Both the position numbers and the translations under genes were made by a program. DNA of 36,480 nucleotides from Acidobacteriota bacterium (GTDB taxonomy: Bacteria; Acidobacteriota; Terriglobia; 20CM-2-55-15): positions 1-36,480 of the forward strand of contig JAJEDW010000211.1 in assembly GCA_022821265.1 (NCBI GenBank), in the 5' to 3' direction. The notes below the pieces were generated by a model. That model was not told the DNA's origin. It did no database searches and was given only the letters and a program-made list of their open reading frames with translations. Below are positions 1 to 7,976 of the stretch, in pieces. The first letter of the stretch is position 1. Each line of letters begins with the position of its first letter.

Positions 1-291
1 CAATCCCTTGGCAATCAGACTGAGCGTCGTGTCTTCGTCGTTGCACTGTTCGTCCGGTGCGACCCCCGGTAGCAGACATCCCGATTCGCGGCGCAGCAAG
101 TGCTGCGGCGCCGCCTGCTCGACACCGTCTTTGAATTCGACCAGGAACAGGTTGACGGCACCCTGATCGATGAACCAGACACTATCCGGATCGTCGAGTT
201 CCACCGGCAGGTTGCCCGCGCAGGGCACGGTCTTACCTGCACGAGCGGCAAGCTCCGCCAACGATACGTGCTCCGGCGTGGTTTTCTGCAT
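1..291 (-). CDS. NHLM-type bacteriocin export ABC transporter, second permease/ATPase (N-terminal part only)
   Basis: Partial: 97 codons are visible and the rest lies beyond the left edge. The start ATG at 291 shares one base with the TGA of the upstream C39 transporter (TGATG), so the two are translationally coupled. The fragment begins MQKTTPEHVSLAELAARAGK and contains VWFIDQGAVNLFLVEF, which resembles the N-terminal sensor-like segment of the second ABC subunit of NHLM/NHLP peptide-export systems. No ATPase motif falls inside the visible part. Established: these systems pair a peptidase-ABC protein, a second ABC protein and an HlyD-like protein to export leader-bearing peptides. The family call rests on gene order plus this short match. 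Confidence 0.7.
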   Translation of the reverse strand, partial: MQKTTPEHVSLAELAARAGKTVPCAGNLPVELDDPDSVWFIDQGAVNLFLVEFKDGVEQAAPQHLLRRESGCLLPGVAPDEQCNDEDTTLSLIAKGL

Positions 292-2501
292 CAGCCTGAT
301 TTCACCAGCTTGAAATACGTACCGTCCTCGTCCGCGATCAACTCGTCGTGCGTGCCGCGCTGCACTTCGACGCCCGCCTCGAGCACGATGATCTCGTCGC
401 AATCCCGCACGGTTGAGAGCCGGTGCGCCACGATAAGGCAGGTGACGCCGCGGCGCCGCAATGCGTCGTCGACGAACTCCTCAGTCGCGGCATCGAGGGA
501 ACTGGTCGCCTCGTCCAGTACGAGCACGGTCGGATTGCCGACTAGTGCGCGGGCGATTTCCAGGCGTTGACGCTGACCGCCGCTGAAATTCACCCCGCCT
601 TCCTCGACTCGCGTCGAGTATCCCTGCGGCCTGACCAGGATTTCGTCGTGGATGCACGCATCCCGCGTCGCGGCGATGATGGCCGTGTCCGGGACGGCCG
701 GGTTCCACAATGTGATGTTGTCGCGCAGGGACGCGGAAAAGAGCACCACTTCTTGATCCACCATCGAAACCGACCGCCGCAGCACTTCTTCGGGAATCTC
801 TTCACGCAGGTGCCCGTCGAACAGGATTTCACCGGACCAGGGCTGGTAGATGCCCGAGATCAGGCGCGTCAGGGTCGACTTTCCGGAGCCGCTGGGGCCC
901 ACCACGGCCACGCGCTGTCCCGGTTTGATCACGAGGTCGAAGTCCTTGATCAAGGGGGGGCGGCTCTTGTTGAAACCGAAGGTGACGTTTCGCAGTTCGA
1001 GCTGGCCCGCGAGTTGGAGCCGGCCGTTGAACGTGGGAATGGACGCCGAGGCCGGACTTCGACGGTTGAAGACGGGGTCTTCGGCCGCCCTGGAGATGTC
1101 GTCCAGTCGCTGCAGATCGGTTTCAAGCGCCTGGCGTTTGTCGGCGAACTCCAAGAATCGCCCGACGGGCGCCAGGAACATCTCGGCCAGGATATAGAAA
1201 CCGACCAACGTTCCCAGGGTCATGTTTCCGGTCACGACGAGATTCCCACCGATGCCCAGGATCGCCGCGCCGCGAAGTGCGGCAATCAGGCCCGGAAGCG
1301 CCGTATTGACGGCGCCCAGTTCGGAATAGAGCTGGCGCGCGTGCAGTTCGCGCGCCTGCTGTCCGCTCCAGCGCGAGAAGAACCGGTCGTCCGATCCCGT
1401 CATGCGCAGGTTGTCCGCATGACTCAACATCTGCATGCCGACGCCGATCAGCAATCCCTGTTCGCGCCGCATCGCCTGGCTTCGAACAGCCCGCAGCCCG
1501 TTCAGGAAGTGGGCCAGCGTTCCGTGCAGGATGGCCAGCGACACCACGATCAGCGTGAGCAGGACGTCGTAGGCCAACATCGCGATGAGCAAGACCGCGC
1601 TCATCGCCATGTCGATCACGAGCACGAGAAACTGTTCCGTGAGATTCTTCGCGATTCTGTCGATCGACGAGACTCGATCGGTCAAGTCGCCGACCAGCCT
1701 GTGGTGGAAGAACTCGACCGGCAACCGCAGCAGCCGCGACAAGCCCCTGTTGAAGCCAGCCACCGAGATCCGGATCGCCAGCCGCTTCAGGAACCGGTGT
1801 TTCAACAGGGACAGGATGTAGACCAGGACGCCGCCGGCGAGCAATGCCGCCACCAATCCGGCCCATGGCCCCCGGTTCTGCAGGACGTCGTCCACGAAAA
1901 CGCTGAGAGCCGCGGGAACGACCAGTGACAGCAACGTCAACATGAACCCGGAGGCGATGACCCCGGTCAGCACGCTCCATGACCCGTCGAGCAAGGCGCC
2001 CAATTGCCTGAACAGGCCGGGCGGTTCGCCGCCGGGCTGGAAATCGGCGCCGCGCTGGAATCGGAGGGCGATTCCGCTGTACCCCTTGACGAATTCTTCA
2101 GCGGAGAGTGTGCGCCGCCCCGTCGATGGATCGTTGAGGTGGAAATTGCGGCCATCGAACCCTTCGAGGACGACGAAATGGCTGAATTGCCAGAACAGGA
2201 TCAGAGGCAACTCGAGCTTCTTCAGTTGCTCGGCGCGGACGCTGAGTCCGCTGCATTCGAGCCCGTAGTGTCGGGACGCGCGCAAGATGCTCGCGGCGCT
2301 GCTGCCGTCCCGGCTCACCTCGCACTTCTCGCGCAGTTCGGTCAGCGGCACCCAGCGCCCGAAGTAGGCCAGTACGGCGCCGAGGCAGGCCGCACCACAC
2401 TCCGATGCGTGCATCTGCAACACGATCGGCGTCGTGATTCGCCGTCTCGGCGCCTCCGACGCGGCCCGGTCGCCGGCCTCTCTTGAGGCGCGCGGCGGCA
2501 T
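291..2501 (-). CDS. NHLM-type bacteriocin exporter, C39 peptidase/permease/ATP-binding protein
   Basis: 736 residues. It should cleave the leader of a ribosomally made peptide and pump the mature product across the inner membrane. The C39 peptidase comes first: catalytic Cys35 in HASECGAACL, Gln29 as oxyanion residue, His108 in FSHFVVLEG and Asp124 in NDPSTGRR. A six-helix ABC membrane domain spans roughly residues 165-450. The ATPase has Walker A GPSGSGKS (535-542), signature FSGGQRQ (639-645) and Walker B VLVLDE (659-664). All catalytic residues are present. It lies one base after the HlyD-like gene and overlaps the next ABC gene by one base, so all three form one operon. No precursor peptide or modification enzyme of this operon is visible. 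Confidence 0.93.
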   Translation of the reverse strand: MPPRASREAGDRAASEAPRRRITTPIVLQMHASECGAACLGAVLAYFGRWVPLTELREKCEVSRDGSSAASILRASRHYGLECSGLSVRAEQLKKLELPLILFWQFSHFVVLEGFDGRNFHLNDPSTGRRTLSAEEFVKGYSGIALRFQRGADFQPGGEPPGLFRQLGALLDGSWSVLTGVIASGFMLTLLSLVVPAALSVFVDDVLQNRGPWAGLVAALLAGGVLVYILSLLKHRFLKRLAIRISVAGFNRGLSRLLRLPVEFFHHRLVGDLTDRVSSIDRIAKNLTEQFLVLVIDMAMSAVLLIAMLAYDVLLTLIVVSLAILHGTLAHFLNGLRAVRSQAMRREQGLLIGVGMQMLSHADNLRMTGSDDRFFSRWSGQQARELHARQLYSELGAVNTALPGLIAALRGAAILGIGGNLVVTGNMTLGTLVGFYILAEMFLAPVGRFLEFADKRQALETDLQRLDDISRAAEDPVFNRRSPASASIPTFNGRLQLAGQLELRNVTFGFNKSRPPLIKDFDLVIKPGQRVAVVGPSGSGKSTLTRLISGIYQPWSGEILFDGHLREEIPEEVLRRSVSMVDQEVVLFSASLRDNITLWNPAVPDTAIIAATRDACIHDEILVRPQGYSTRVEEGGVNFSGGQRQRLEIARALVGNPTVLVLDEATSSLDAATEEFVDDALRRRGVTCLIVAHRLSTVRDCDEIIVLEAGVEVQRGTHDELIADEDGTYFKLVKSG

Positions 2502-2502
2502 C

Positions 2503-3054
2503 CTATGACCGCCTCAGGATGAAGAGTGCGATCGGAGACTGCGTGCCGAGCTCGATGAAGATCCGGCACTCCCCACTGGCAAAGGCCGCGGGTTCGGGGC
2601 CTTCGTCGAGCGTGATATCGAGGCGGTGCACGGACGCCGGCGCCGCGGACTCGAACGGCGCGAGCCGGTCGGACACGGGTATGGCGGCCATGGCCGCGAC
2701 CACTCCATCGAGCGTACCCGCTTCTCCATCTGTGGCGGTCAACTCGATCACCGCTGGCATGCCGGCCTCGATCTGCGGCGCGATGTCGCTATCGACCCAG
2801 ACCAGCGCCTGCACGGACCGGTTGCCATCGACCCGGTTCTCGCCGGGCTCGACCAGCACGCCTTCCACCGACACGCCGCGGGCGATGCTCCCGAAAACCA
2901 GCCAGGCCGCCAGGGCCAGCAACGACAGGCCGATGACGGCGACAAGCAGACGCTCTCGCGGTGTGGAAATAGTCAGCAGCCGGTCGAGTCGCTCACGCTC
3001 TTCCTTGGCCTCAACAACGGTATCGTGAAATGAATCGAATGGATTGTTGAACAC
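2503..3054 (-). CDS. Short HlyD-like membrane fusion protein of the NHLM export system
   Basis: 183 residues from a GTG start at 3054. It probably links the inner-membrane exporter to the periplasm. A charged N-terminus with LDRLLTISTPRERLLV is followed by one membrane helix (LLVAVIGLSLLALAAWLVFG), then a short beta-rich part (GVLVEPGENRV). The long coiled-coil hairpin of normal HlyD proteins is missing, so it is shorter than usual. The open frame extends upstream to 3198, but a good sigma70 promoter (-35 at 3162-3157, -10 at 3139-3134) lies inside that extension, so translation should begin downstream of about 3127. The GTG has an AGGTGG about 12 nt upstream. TTG at 3084 is the alternative start. 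It is the first gene of the export operon. Confidence 0.72.
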   Translation of the reverse strand: MFNNPFDSFHDTVVEAKEERERLDRLLTISTPRERLLVAVIGLSLLALAAWLVFGSIARGVSVEGVLVEPGENRVDGNRSVQALVWVDSDIAPQIEAGMPAVIELTATDGEAGTLDGVVAAMAAIPVSDRLAPFESAAPASVHRLDITLDEGPEPAAFASGECRIFIELGTQSPIALFILRRS

Positions 3055-3133
3055 GACCGCGCGAAGCCACCTCGTGGAGATCAAGCACGGGCAAGGCGGA
3101 TCTCGTGGCGCTTGATCGATAGATTTACGGGAC

Positions 3134-3162
3134 AATATGCAGTCTCGCCAAGGCAAGGTCAA
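3134..3162 (-). promoter_or_regulatory. Predicted sigma70 promoter of the NHLM export operon
   Basis: On the minus strand, TTGACC (3162-3157), a 17-nt spacer and CATATT (3139-3134) precede the HlyD-like gene, with a start near 3127. The match to consensus and spacing is good and the position fits the chosen GTG start. No operator was recognised. Confidence 0.5.
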
Positions 3163-3337
3163 GCCCCAAAGAAAGTGACGGAAAGAACGGGGCCGCATTC
3201 GATCGGCGAGCCCCGCGGAGCCTGTCGACGTGGGGCGTTCCCGGCCGAGACCATCGGCGATGATGTCCCTGTTGTGGTAGCGTGTTTCACGCGCAGCACA
3301 TCCAAGAATTCCGACACGCGGTCGACGACCGACAGCC

Positions 3338-3499
3338 AGGAGCCTGTGGTGAAACCCCGCGTCGCACCGAGACCGGTGAGGCGCCCGTCCGGCAAGGCGC
3401 GAGAAGGGAGCATATTCCCGATATGTGACCGACGAGCAACGCAGTCCGGACGGGATGCATCACCGGTCAAATGCAGCAGGGGTTTCACCACAGGCTCCT
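3338..3499. mobile_element. 162-bp MITE-like element with 21-bp perfect terminal inverted repeats
   Basis: The ends are exact inverse copies: 3338-3358 begins AGGAGCCTGTGGTGAAACC and 3479-3499 is its reverse complement. Pairing continues inside after a short mismatch: 3372-3379 (ACCGGTGA) pairs with 3460-3467, and 3384-3392 (CCCGTCCGG) pairs with 3446-3454, so the element folds back on itself over about 55 bp per arm. It has no coding capacity. No clear target duplication is visible. Inference: a non-autonomous transposon derivative. The parent insertion sequence is not in this window. The right end abuts the halogenase start region, and the 485-bp gap 3055-3539 otherwise holds only the exporter promoter. 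Confidence 0.65.
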
Positions 3500-3539
3500 A
3501 TGGAAGCCATGCGGAGTGATACAGCCAGGAAGTAAGTCG

Positions 3540-4790
3540 TTGCGGAAGATCGCGGTTGTGGGGCGAGGAACCGCGGGATCCCTGGCGGCCGCCAGCGTTA
3601 CGCGTCTTCATCCTGACAGCGACCACGAGCTGCACCACATCTATGATTCGCGCATCCCGGTCATCGGAGTGGGCGAAGGCAGTTGGCCGAGCCTCGTTCA
3701 GGAATTGCGGCAGCTGACGAATCTTCCCCACGAGACGGTCCAGCAGCGCTTGAACGGAACTCGCAAGTACGGCGTCGCGTTCGAGGGATGGGGCCGGCGC
3801 AATCAAGACTTCATCCACTACTTCACGCCGCAACAGGTGTCCTACGCTTACCACCTGTCCGCCGACACGATGACCGAGCTGCTGCACGAGAGCTCGCGCG
3901 CACGCCACATCGACGCGAAAGTGCTCGACATCACCCGGGTGGAGGGCGGCGCCCAAGTGGAATTCGAGAACCGGACGACGGAACGGTACGACCTGGTCTT
4001 CGATGCCCGCGGGTTTCCGAGGGAGCTCCATCCCGACCGGCACATCGAGATCTCGTTCATACCCACCAACACGGCCGTCATCCGCCGCTGTCCGGCCATC
4101 GTCACGGAAGATCCGAACGGACCCATTCTCCAACATACCTATACCCGCGCCGTTGCGCGTCCGCACGGTTGGATATTCGTCCTTCCGCTTACGGTTCACA
4201 CATCCTACGGGTACATCTTCAACCGCGATGTATCCGGTCTGGCCGAAGTCGAATCGGACTTCGACGCGTTCCTCGAGACCGATGGCGTATCGGAATTCGA
4301 GCAACGCTCGGTCATTCCGTTTCCGAATTTCGTCCATCGCCGGATATACGATGGCGCAGTGGCCCGCATAGGCAACGCCGCGGCCTTCATGGAACCCCTC
4401 GAAGCCACCGCGATCGTGTCCGCTCAGCTTCAAATCGGGATGGTTCTCCAGATACGCCTCAACCGCCCGGCGGAGAATCTCGAGCGCGACGCACCGGTGG
4501 TCAATCGGTTTCTCGTCAACAACACCCTCCGCTATGGCCTGTTCGTCGGTTGGCACTATTCCTGCGGCTCCAGGTACGACAGCGAGTTCTGGCGCCACGG
4601 GCGCGACCACGCGTGGCCACGGTACCGAAAGGCCGCGGACCCCGCACGGGTCGATTGCGACGCACTCCGCAGATTCGACGAGATGATCGAGCTGATGCGC
4701 CAGACCGTCATCGACAAGTCGGACTGGAACCGGATGTGCGCGGTCCCGCTCACCAGCTATTGCCAGGTGTCTCAGGGTCTCGGGTGTTAG
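3540..4790 (+). CDS. Flavin-dependent tryptophan-halogenase-like protein
   Basis: 416 residues from TTG at 3540, chosen because AGGA at 3527-3530 sits 9 nt upstream. Reading from the ATG at 3471 would translate the mobile-element end. The FAD-binding GRGTAG is at residues 8-13. Lys76 in LNGTRKYGVAF aligns with the catalytic lysine (PrnA K79). GWIFVLP (210-216) is a variant of the GWxWxIP halogenase motif. GNAAAFMEPLEATAI (278-292) matches the conserved FLEPLEST region, with Glu288 in the place of PrnA E346 but Ala instead of the following Ser. Family members usually have about 500-540 residues, so this is short, mainly at the C-terminus. It would chlorinate or brominate an indole or peptide with FADH2 from a separate reductase, none of which is encoded nearby. 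Its position opposite an NHLM exporter hints at a peptide substrate. Confidence 0.82.
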   Translation: MRKIAVVGRGTAGSLAAASVTRLHPDSDHELHHIYDSRIPVIGVGEGSWPSLVQELRQLTNLPHETVQQRLNGTRKYGVAFEGWGRRNQDFIHYFTPQQVSYAYHLSADTMTELLHESSRARHIDAKVLDITRVEGGAQVEFENRTTERYDLVFDARGFPRELHPDRHIEISFIPTNTAVIRRCPAIVTEDPNGPILQHTYTRAVARPHGWIFVLPLTVHTSYGYIFNRDVSGLAEVESDFDAFLETDGVSEFEQRSVIPFPNFVHRRIYDGAVARIGNAAAFMEPLEATAIVSAQLQIGMVLQIRLNRPAENLERDAPVVNRFLVNNTLRYGLFVGWHYSCGSRYDSEFWRHGRDHAWPRYRKAADPARVDCDALRRFDEMIELMRQTVIDKSDWNRMCAVPLTSYCQVSQGLGC

Positions 4791-4862
4791 CTCCAGCCCC
4801 CCAGGGGATATGTGCGCGGTCCCGCAAGGCGCGGGGGAAGGGTCGACGGCCGTCCCGTCCGG

Positions 4863-4892
4863 TTGACTTGGAACCGTCCCGCGCCGTAAATT
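4863..4892 (+). promoter_or_regulatory. Predicted promoter of tRNA-Leu
   Basis: TTGACT (4863-4868), an 18-nt spacer and TAAATT (4887-4892) end 12 nt before the tRNA. This is a consensus-like sigma70 pair in the right place for a stable RNA gene. Confidence 0.5.
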
Positions 4893-4904
4893 GGAAGTCC
4901 CAGG

Positions 4905-4988
4905 GCCGAAATGGCGGAATTGGCAGACGCGCTAGATTCAGGATCTAGTGGGGGCAACCCCGTGGAGGTTCGAGTCCTCTTTTCGGCA
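4905..4988 (+). tRNA. tRNA-Leu (anticodon CAG)
   Basis: 84 nt. Acceptor arm GCCGAAA (4905-4911) pairs with TTTCGGC (4981-4987), with discriminator A4988. The anticodon stem CTAGA/TCTAG encloses loop TTCAGGA, giving anticodon CAG. A long variable arm (GGGG-CAA-CCCC) marks a class II tRNA, and the T arm is GAGG-TTCGAGT-CCTC. The 3' CCA is not encoded. It reads leucine codon CUG, which is frequent in this GC-rich sequence. tRNA-Leu genes are common island integration sites, but no repeat of its 3' end was found here. Confidence 0.97.
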
Positions 4989-5044
4989 CTCTCGATCTGA
5001 CGATCGGGGCGTCGCTTGCGCATTCCGGTTCCGGCGCGCGCCGC

Positions 5045-6613
5045 CTACCACACGCCGATCGTCACGCCTCCCGCGCCGGCCGGGCTCGTCCAGCCCTGGA
5101 CGGCGGCGTCGGTCATCGCGATCCGGTTGCGCCGTTCCCGCATCCACTCGAACATGCGTCCGCCCATCTCGTCCCGAATCGAGCGCCGGCCGGCGTCCGT
5201 TCCGAGATCGACCAGTTCGTCCGGATCGTCGTGCAGGTCGAACAACTGGGGAGGGAAGTCGCGCCCGAAGAGGACGAGCTTCCACCGATCGGTCCGCACC
5301 ATGGTCATGCGGGCCTCGCTGGCGCCGAGACCCAGCCGCCGGGCCGTCGGATAGACGGCGTAGTCCAGCTCCGAGAACGCCGCCTCGCGGGGCCACGCGG
5401 TTTCTCCGCGAAGCAGCGGAAGCAGGGAGCGGCCCTCGACGACATGGTCCGGTACGGGTTCGTCCAGGGCGTCCAGGAACGTGGGCACGAGGTCCACGCC
5501 CTCGATGAGCGCCGTGCTGCGGCCGCCGCGGACGGCGCCGGGCGACGGGTCGACCACGATGAGCGGGATCCGGACGCTCTGTTCGTACATGAATTCCTTC
5601 TCGCCCTGCCAGTGGTCGCCGAGGTAGTCGCCGTGGTCGGACGTGAAGACGATCATCGTGTTTTCGGCGCAACCGGTCTTGTCCAGGTGGGCCGTCAACC
5701 GACCCAGGTGGGCGTCCACCTGCCGGATGAGTCCCATGTAGGCGGGAATCACGTGGGACCGGACCGTGTCCTCGGAGAACGTCCGGCACTCGGGATGATC
5801 CTGAAACCCCCGGAACACGGGGTTGGCGCTGTCTCGCTCCGTGTCGGAGCGCACGGGGGCGGGGCAGTCCTCCGGGCCGAAAGTCTCGTGGTACGGAGCG
5901 GAAACGATGTAGGGCCAGTGCGGTTTGATGAACGAGACGTGCAGGCACCAGGGCGCGTCGCCATGCGCGTCGATGAACTCGATGGCGCGGTCCACGTTCC
6001 AGGCGGATTCCGACAACGCATCGGGGATACGGGCCGGCCGGCGCGCGTTGCGAAGCTGCCAGCCGCTGGCCAGCGCGCCGTCTTCGTCCAGGGCGGCGTT
6101 CGCGTACGCGTGCCAGGGATTCGCGCCGGTGTAACCTCGCGTCCTCAGGTACGCGTTGTAGGGTGCGTGCCGGACCGGTACGCCATCCGGGTGGATGCCG
6201 TCGTCGCGCGCGTAGGGTTCGAAGCCGCCTTCGGCGATCCGGGATCCCGCCCCCTCGGAAGGCGAGAGCCCGAGACGACGGATTCCGTCCAGATCGGGTT
6301 CGTGATGGGTCTTGCCGACCACGGCCGTTCGCACGCCGGCCGGCCGCAAGTAGTCTCCCAACGTGCGTTCGCCCGCCGGCAACGGAACGAAATTCCACGT
6401 TGCGCCGTGCGAGAAGGCGTATCGGCCCGTGTAGAACGACATCCGCGACGGCCCGCAGACCGGCGCCGCGGCGTAGGCCCGGTCGAAGCGCATGCCGCGC
6501 GCCGCGAGGCGGTCGATGTTCGGCGTGACGGGCGCCGCCGCCCCGTAGCAGGACAGGTAGTCCGCACGAAGCTGGTCGCACATGATGAACAGGATGTTGC
6601 GGACAGCCGTCAT
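5045..6613 (-). CDS. Type I sulfatase (arylsulfatase/choline-sulfatase family)
   Basis: 522 residues. It hydrolyses a sulfate (or possibly phosphonate) ester; the substrate is unknown. The N-terminal metal-binding stretch ILFIMCDQLRADYLSCYG is followed by the signature C53-GPSR, in which the Cys is converted to formylglycine, so an FGE-type maturase is needed and none is in the window. FTSDHGDYLGDH supplies further metal ligands. No signal peptide is seen, so it should be cytoplasmic. The ATG at 6613 is used because the frame upstream of it runs back into the M20 gene. The M20 stop lies 29 nt upstream with a perfect 20-bp palindrome in the gap. Third gene of the M16-M20-sulfatase operon. Confidence 0.9.
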   Translation of the reverse strand: MTAVRNILFIMCDQLRADYLSCYGAAAPVTPNIDRLAARGMRFDRAYAAAPVCGPSRMSFYTGRYAFSHGATWNFVPLPAGERTLGDYLRPAGVRTAVVGKTHHEPDLDGIRRLGLSPSEGAGSRIAEGGFEPYARDDGIHPDGVPVRHAPYNAYLRTRGYTGANPWHAYANAALDEDGALASGWQLRNARRPARIPDALSESAWNVDRAIEFIDAHGDAPWCLHVSFIKPHWPYIVSAPYHETFGPEDCPAPVRSDTERDSANPVFRGFQDHPECRTFSEDTVRSHVIPAYMGLIRQVDAHLGRLTAHLDKTGCAENTMIVFTSDHGDYLGDHWQGEKEFMYEQSVRIPLIVVDPSPGAVRGGRSTALIEGVDLVPTFLDALDEPVPDHVVEGRSLLPLLRGETAWPREAAFSELDYAVYPTARRLGLGASEARMTMVRTDRWKLVLFGRDFPPQLFDLHDDPDELVDLGTDAGRRSIRDEMGGRMFEWMRERRNRIAMTDAAVQGWTSPAGAGGVTIGVW

Positions 6614-6622
6614 GAGGCGTTC

Positions 6623-6642
6623 CGCGCGGACGCGTCCGCGCG
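6623..6642. repeat. Perfect 20-bp GC palindrome between M20 and sulfatase genes
   Basis: CGCGCGGACGCGTCCGCGCG equals its own reverse complement and exactly fills the space before the M20 stop codon. It could act as an RNA hairpin that stabilises or attenuates the operon transcript, or as a protein site. There is no T-tract, so it is not a classic terminator. Confidence 0.55.
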
Positions 6643-7944
6643 TTACGGGCGCGTCAGCCGATAGATCAGCACCGCCGCGCGTCGGGTCTGCATTTCGAGA
6701 GTCGGCAGGTCGATCCACTCGTTGACGGTGTGCCCGCCCCCGCCGCCGGGCCCGAGTCCGTCCAGCGCCGCATCGGCCAGGCCGGCCGTGAACGACACGT
6801 CGGCCGCGCCGGCGTTGCGCGGATCGACGGCCGTCACCGGGCCGAAACCGAGGTCGCGGCTCACCTGGTCGAAAGCCGTCAGCAGTTCCCGGTTGCCGTC
6901 GGTGGCGGCGAGCGGGGGATAGCCGTCGCCGAACGTGATCGCCGCCGACGTTCCGGGAAGATTGTCCGCGACGACTTCGTACATGACGCGCCGCGCCGCC
7001 TCGAGTTGCGGGAGCGAGATCGCTCGGAGATCGCCGGTGACCAGGGCGTGTTCGGCCACCACATTGTTCTTTCCGAACGCCGTGCCGCCCGAGTCGAAAG
7101 AGTCGTATTCCACGTCGGTTCCGCCCAGGATCATCCCCGGGTTGAACGTCAGGAGCGGTTCCTCGGCCAGGCGCTCGCGAAACGCGCCGAGGATGCGCGC
7201 GGCCTCGTAGATGGCGCCCATGCCGACGTGGGGCTGGAAGACCTGAGAGGAATGGGCGGGCGTTCCGGTGACCTCCAGGGTCCAACCGGTGGAGCCCCGC
7301 CGCGCCACGACCGCCGTGGCCGGGTTGCTGTCCCCGTTCTCGAACGCCAGCACGATGTCGGCCTCGGCGGCGGCTTCGCGCAGCGCGGCGCGGGCCGCTT
7401 CCAACGGCGTCCCGGCGCGTTCCTCGTCGCCGGTCATGATCACGGTGATGGCCGCGCCTTCGAGAATCCCCGCGCGGGCCAAGGCGCCCAGGGCGTGGAC
7501 GATGACCACGCCGCCGCCCTTCATGTCGACCACGCCGGGTCCGGTCGCGCGGTCCCCGTCCCGGCTGAAGGTCTGGAAGGGGCTGTCGAGTTCGAACACC
7601 GTGTCGAGGTGTCCGATCAGGAGCAGGCGTCGTCCGTCGCCGTCGCGGCGCGCGATGAGGTGGCCGGCGCGTTCGAACGCGGCGCCGTCGATCCACTCGG
7701 TTTCGAAACCGAGAGCGTCGAACTCGCCGCGGAACAGCCGGCCCACGGCGCGAACTCCCTCGAAATTCATCGTGCCGCTGTTGATGTTGACCGCCTGTTC
7801 GAGCAGTTCGACGGCGGATGCGGCCTCGGTCTCCACTTCCGACACGATCCGACGTTCCAGGGCGTCGACATCCTGGGCCGAGGTTCCCGGCCCGGACGCC
7901 AGCATCACGCTGACCAGGACGAAAATGGATTGGATGCGCGGCAT
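6643..7944 (-). CDS. Secreted M20 family metallopeptidase (glutamate carboxypeptidase-like)
   Basis: 433 residues. The N-terminal signal peptide MPRIQSIFVLVSVMLASGPG ends near TSAQ, so it acts in the periplasm or outside. Zinc-site motifs of the CPG2/M20 type are visible: IGHLDTVFE (first His and its Asp), GPGVVDMKGG (bridging Asp), TGDEERAG (catalytic Glu pair), FENGDSN and C-terminal GGGGHTVNEW (last His). TPAHSSQVF belongs to the dimerisation-domain His region. It should release C-terminal amino acids from peptides or folate-like substrates. The start ATG has GGGAGGAG just upstream. It follows the M16 gene by 32 nt, so the two probably degrade exported peptides together. Confidence 0.88.
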   Translation of the reverse strand: MPRIQSIFVLVSVMLASGPGTSAQDVDALERRIVSEVETEAASAVELLEQAVNINSGTMNFEGVRAVGRLFRGEFDALGFETEWIDGAAFERAGHLIARRDGDGRRLLLIGHLDTVFELDSPFQTFSRDGDRATGPGVVDMKGGGVVIVHALGALARAGILEGAAITVIMTGDEERAGTPLEAARAALREAAAEADIVLAFENGDSNPATAVVARRGSTGWTLEVTGTPAHSSQVFQPHVGMGAIYEAARILGAFRERLAEEPLLTFNPGMILGGTDVEYDSFDSGGTAFGKNNVVAEHALVTGDLRAISLPQLEAARRVMYEVVADNLPGTSAAITFGDGYPPLAATDGNRELLTAFDQVSRDLGFGPVTAVDPRNAGAADVSFTAGLADAALDGLGPGGGGGHTVNEWIDLPTLEMQTRRAAVLIYRLTRP

Positions 7945-7976
7945 CCCGCTCCTCCCGACGGCGCTCCGGGCGCCGT

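Noticed and set aside
3159-3491. 110-residue minus-strand frame as a possible NHLM precursor peptide
   Set aside because: It covers the mobile-element ends and the exporter -35 box, has no leader-like or Gly-Gly cleavage pattern and no ribosome-binding site.
5045-7696. Single 883-codon protein fusing the sulfatase with upstream sequence
   Set aside because: The upstream part is an out-of-frame reading of the M20 gene. The sulfatase starts properly at 6613.
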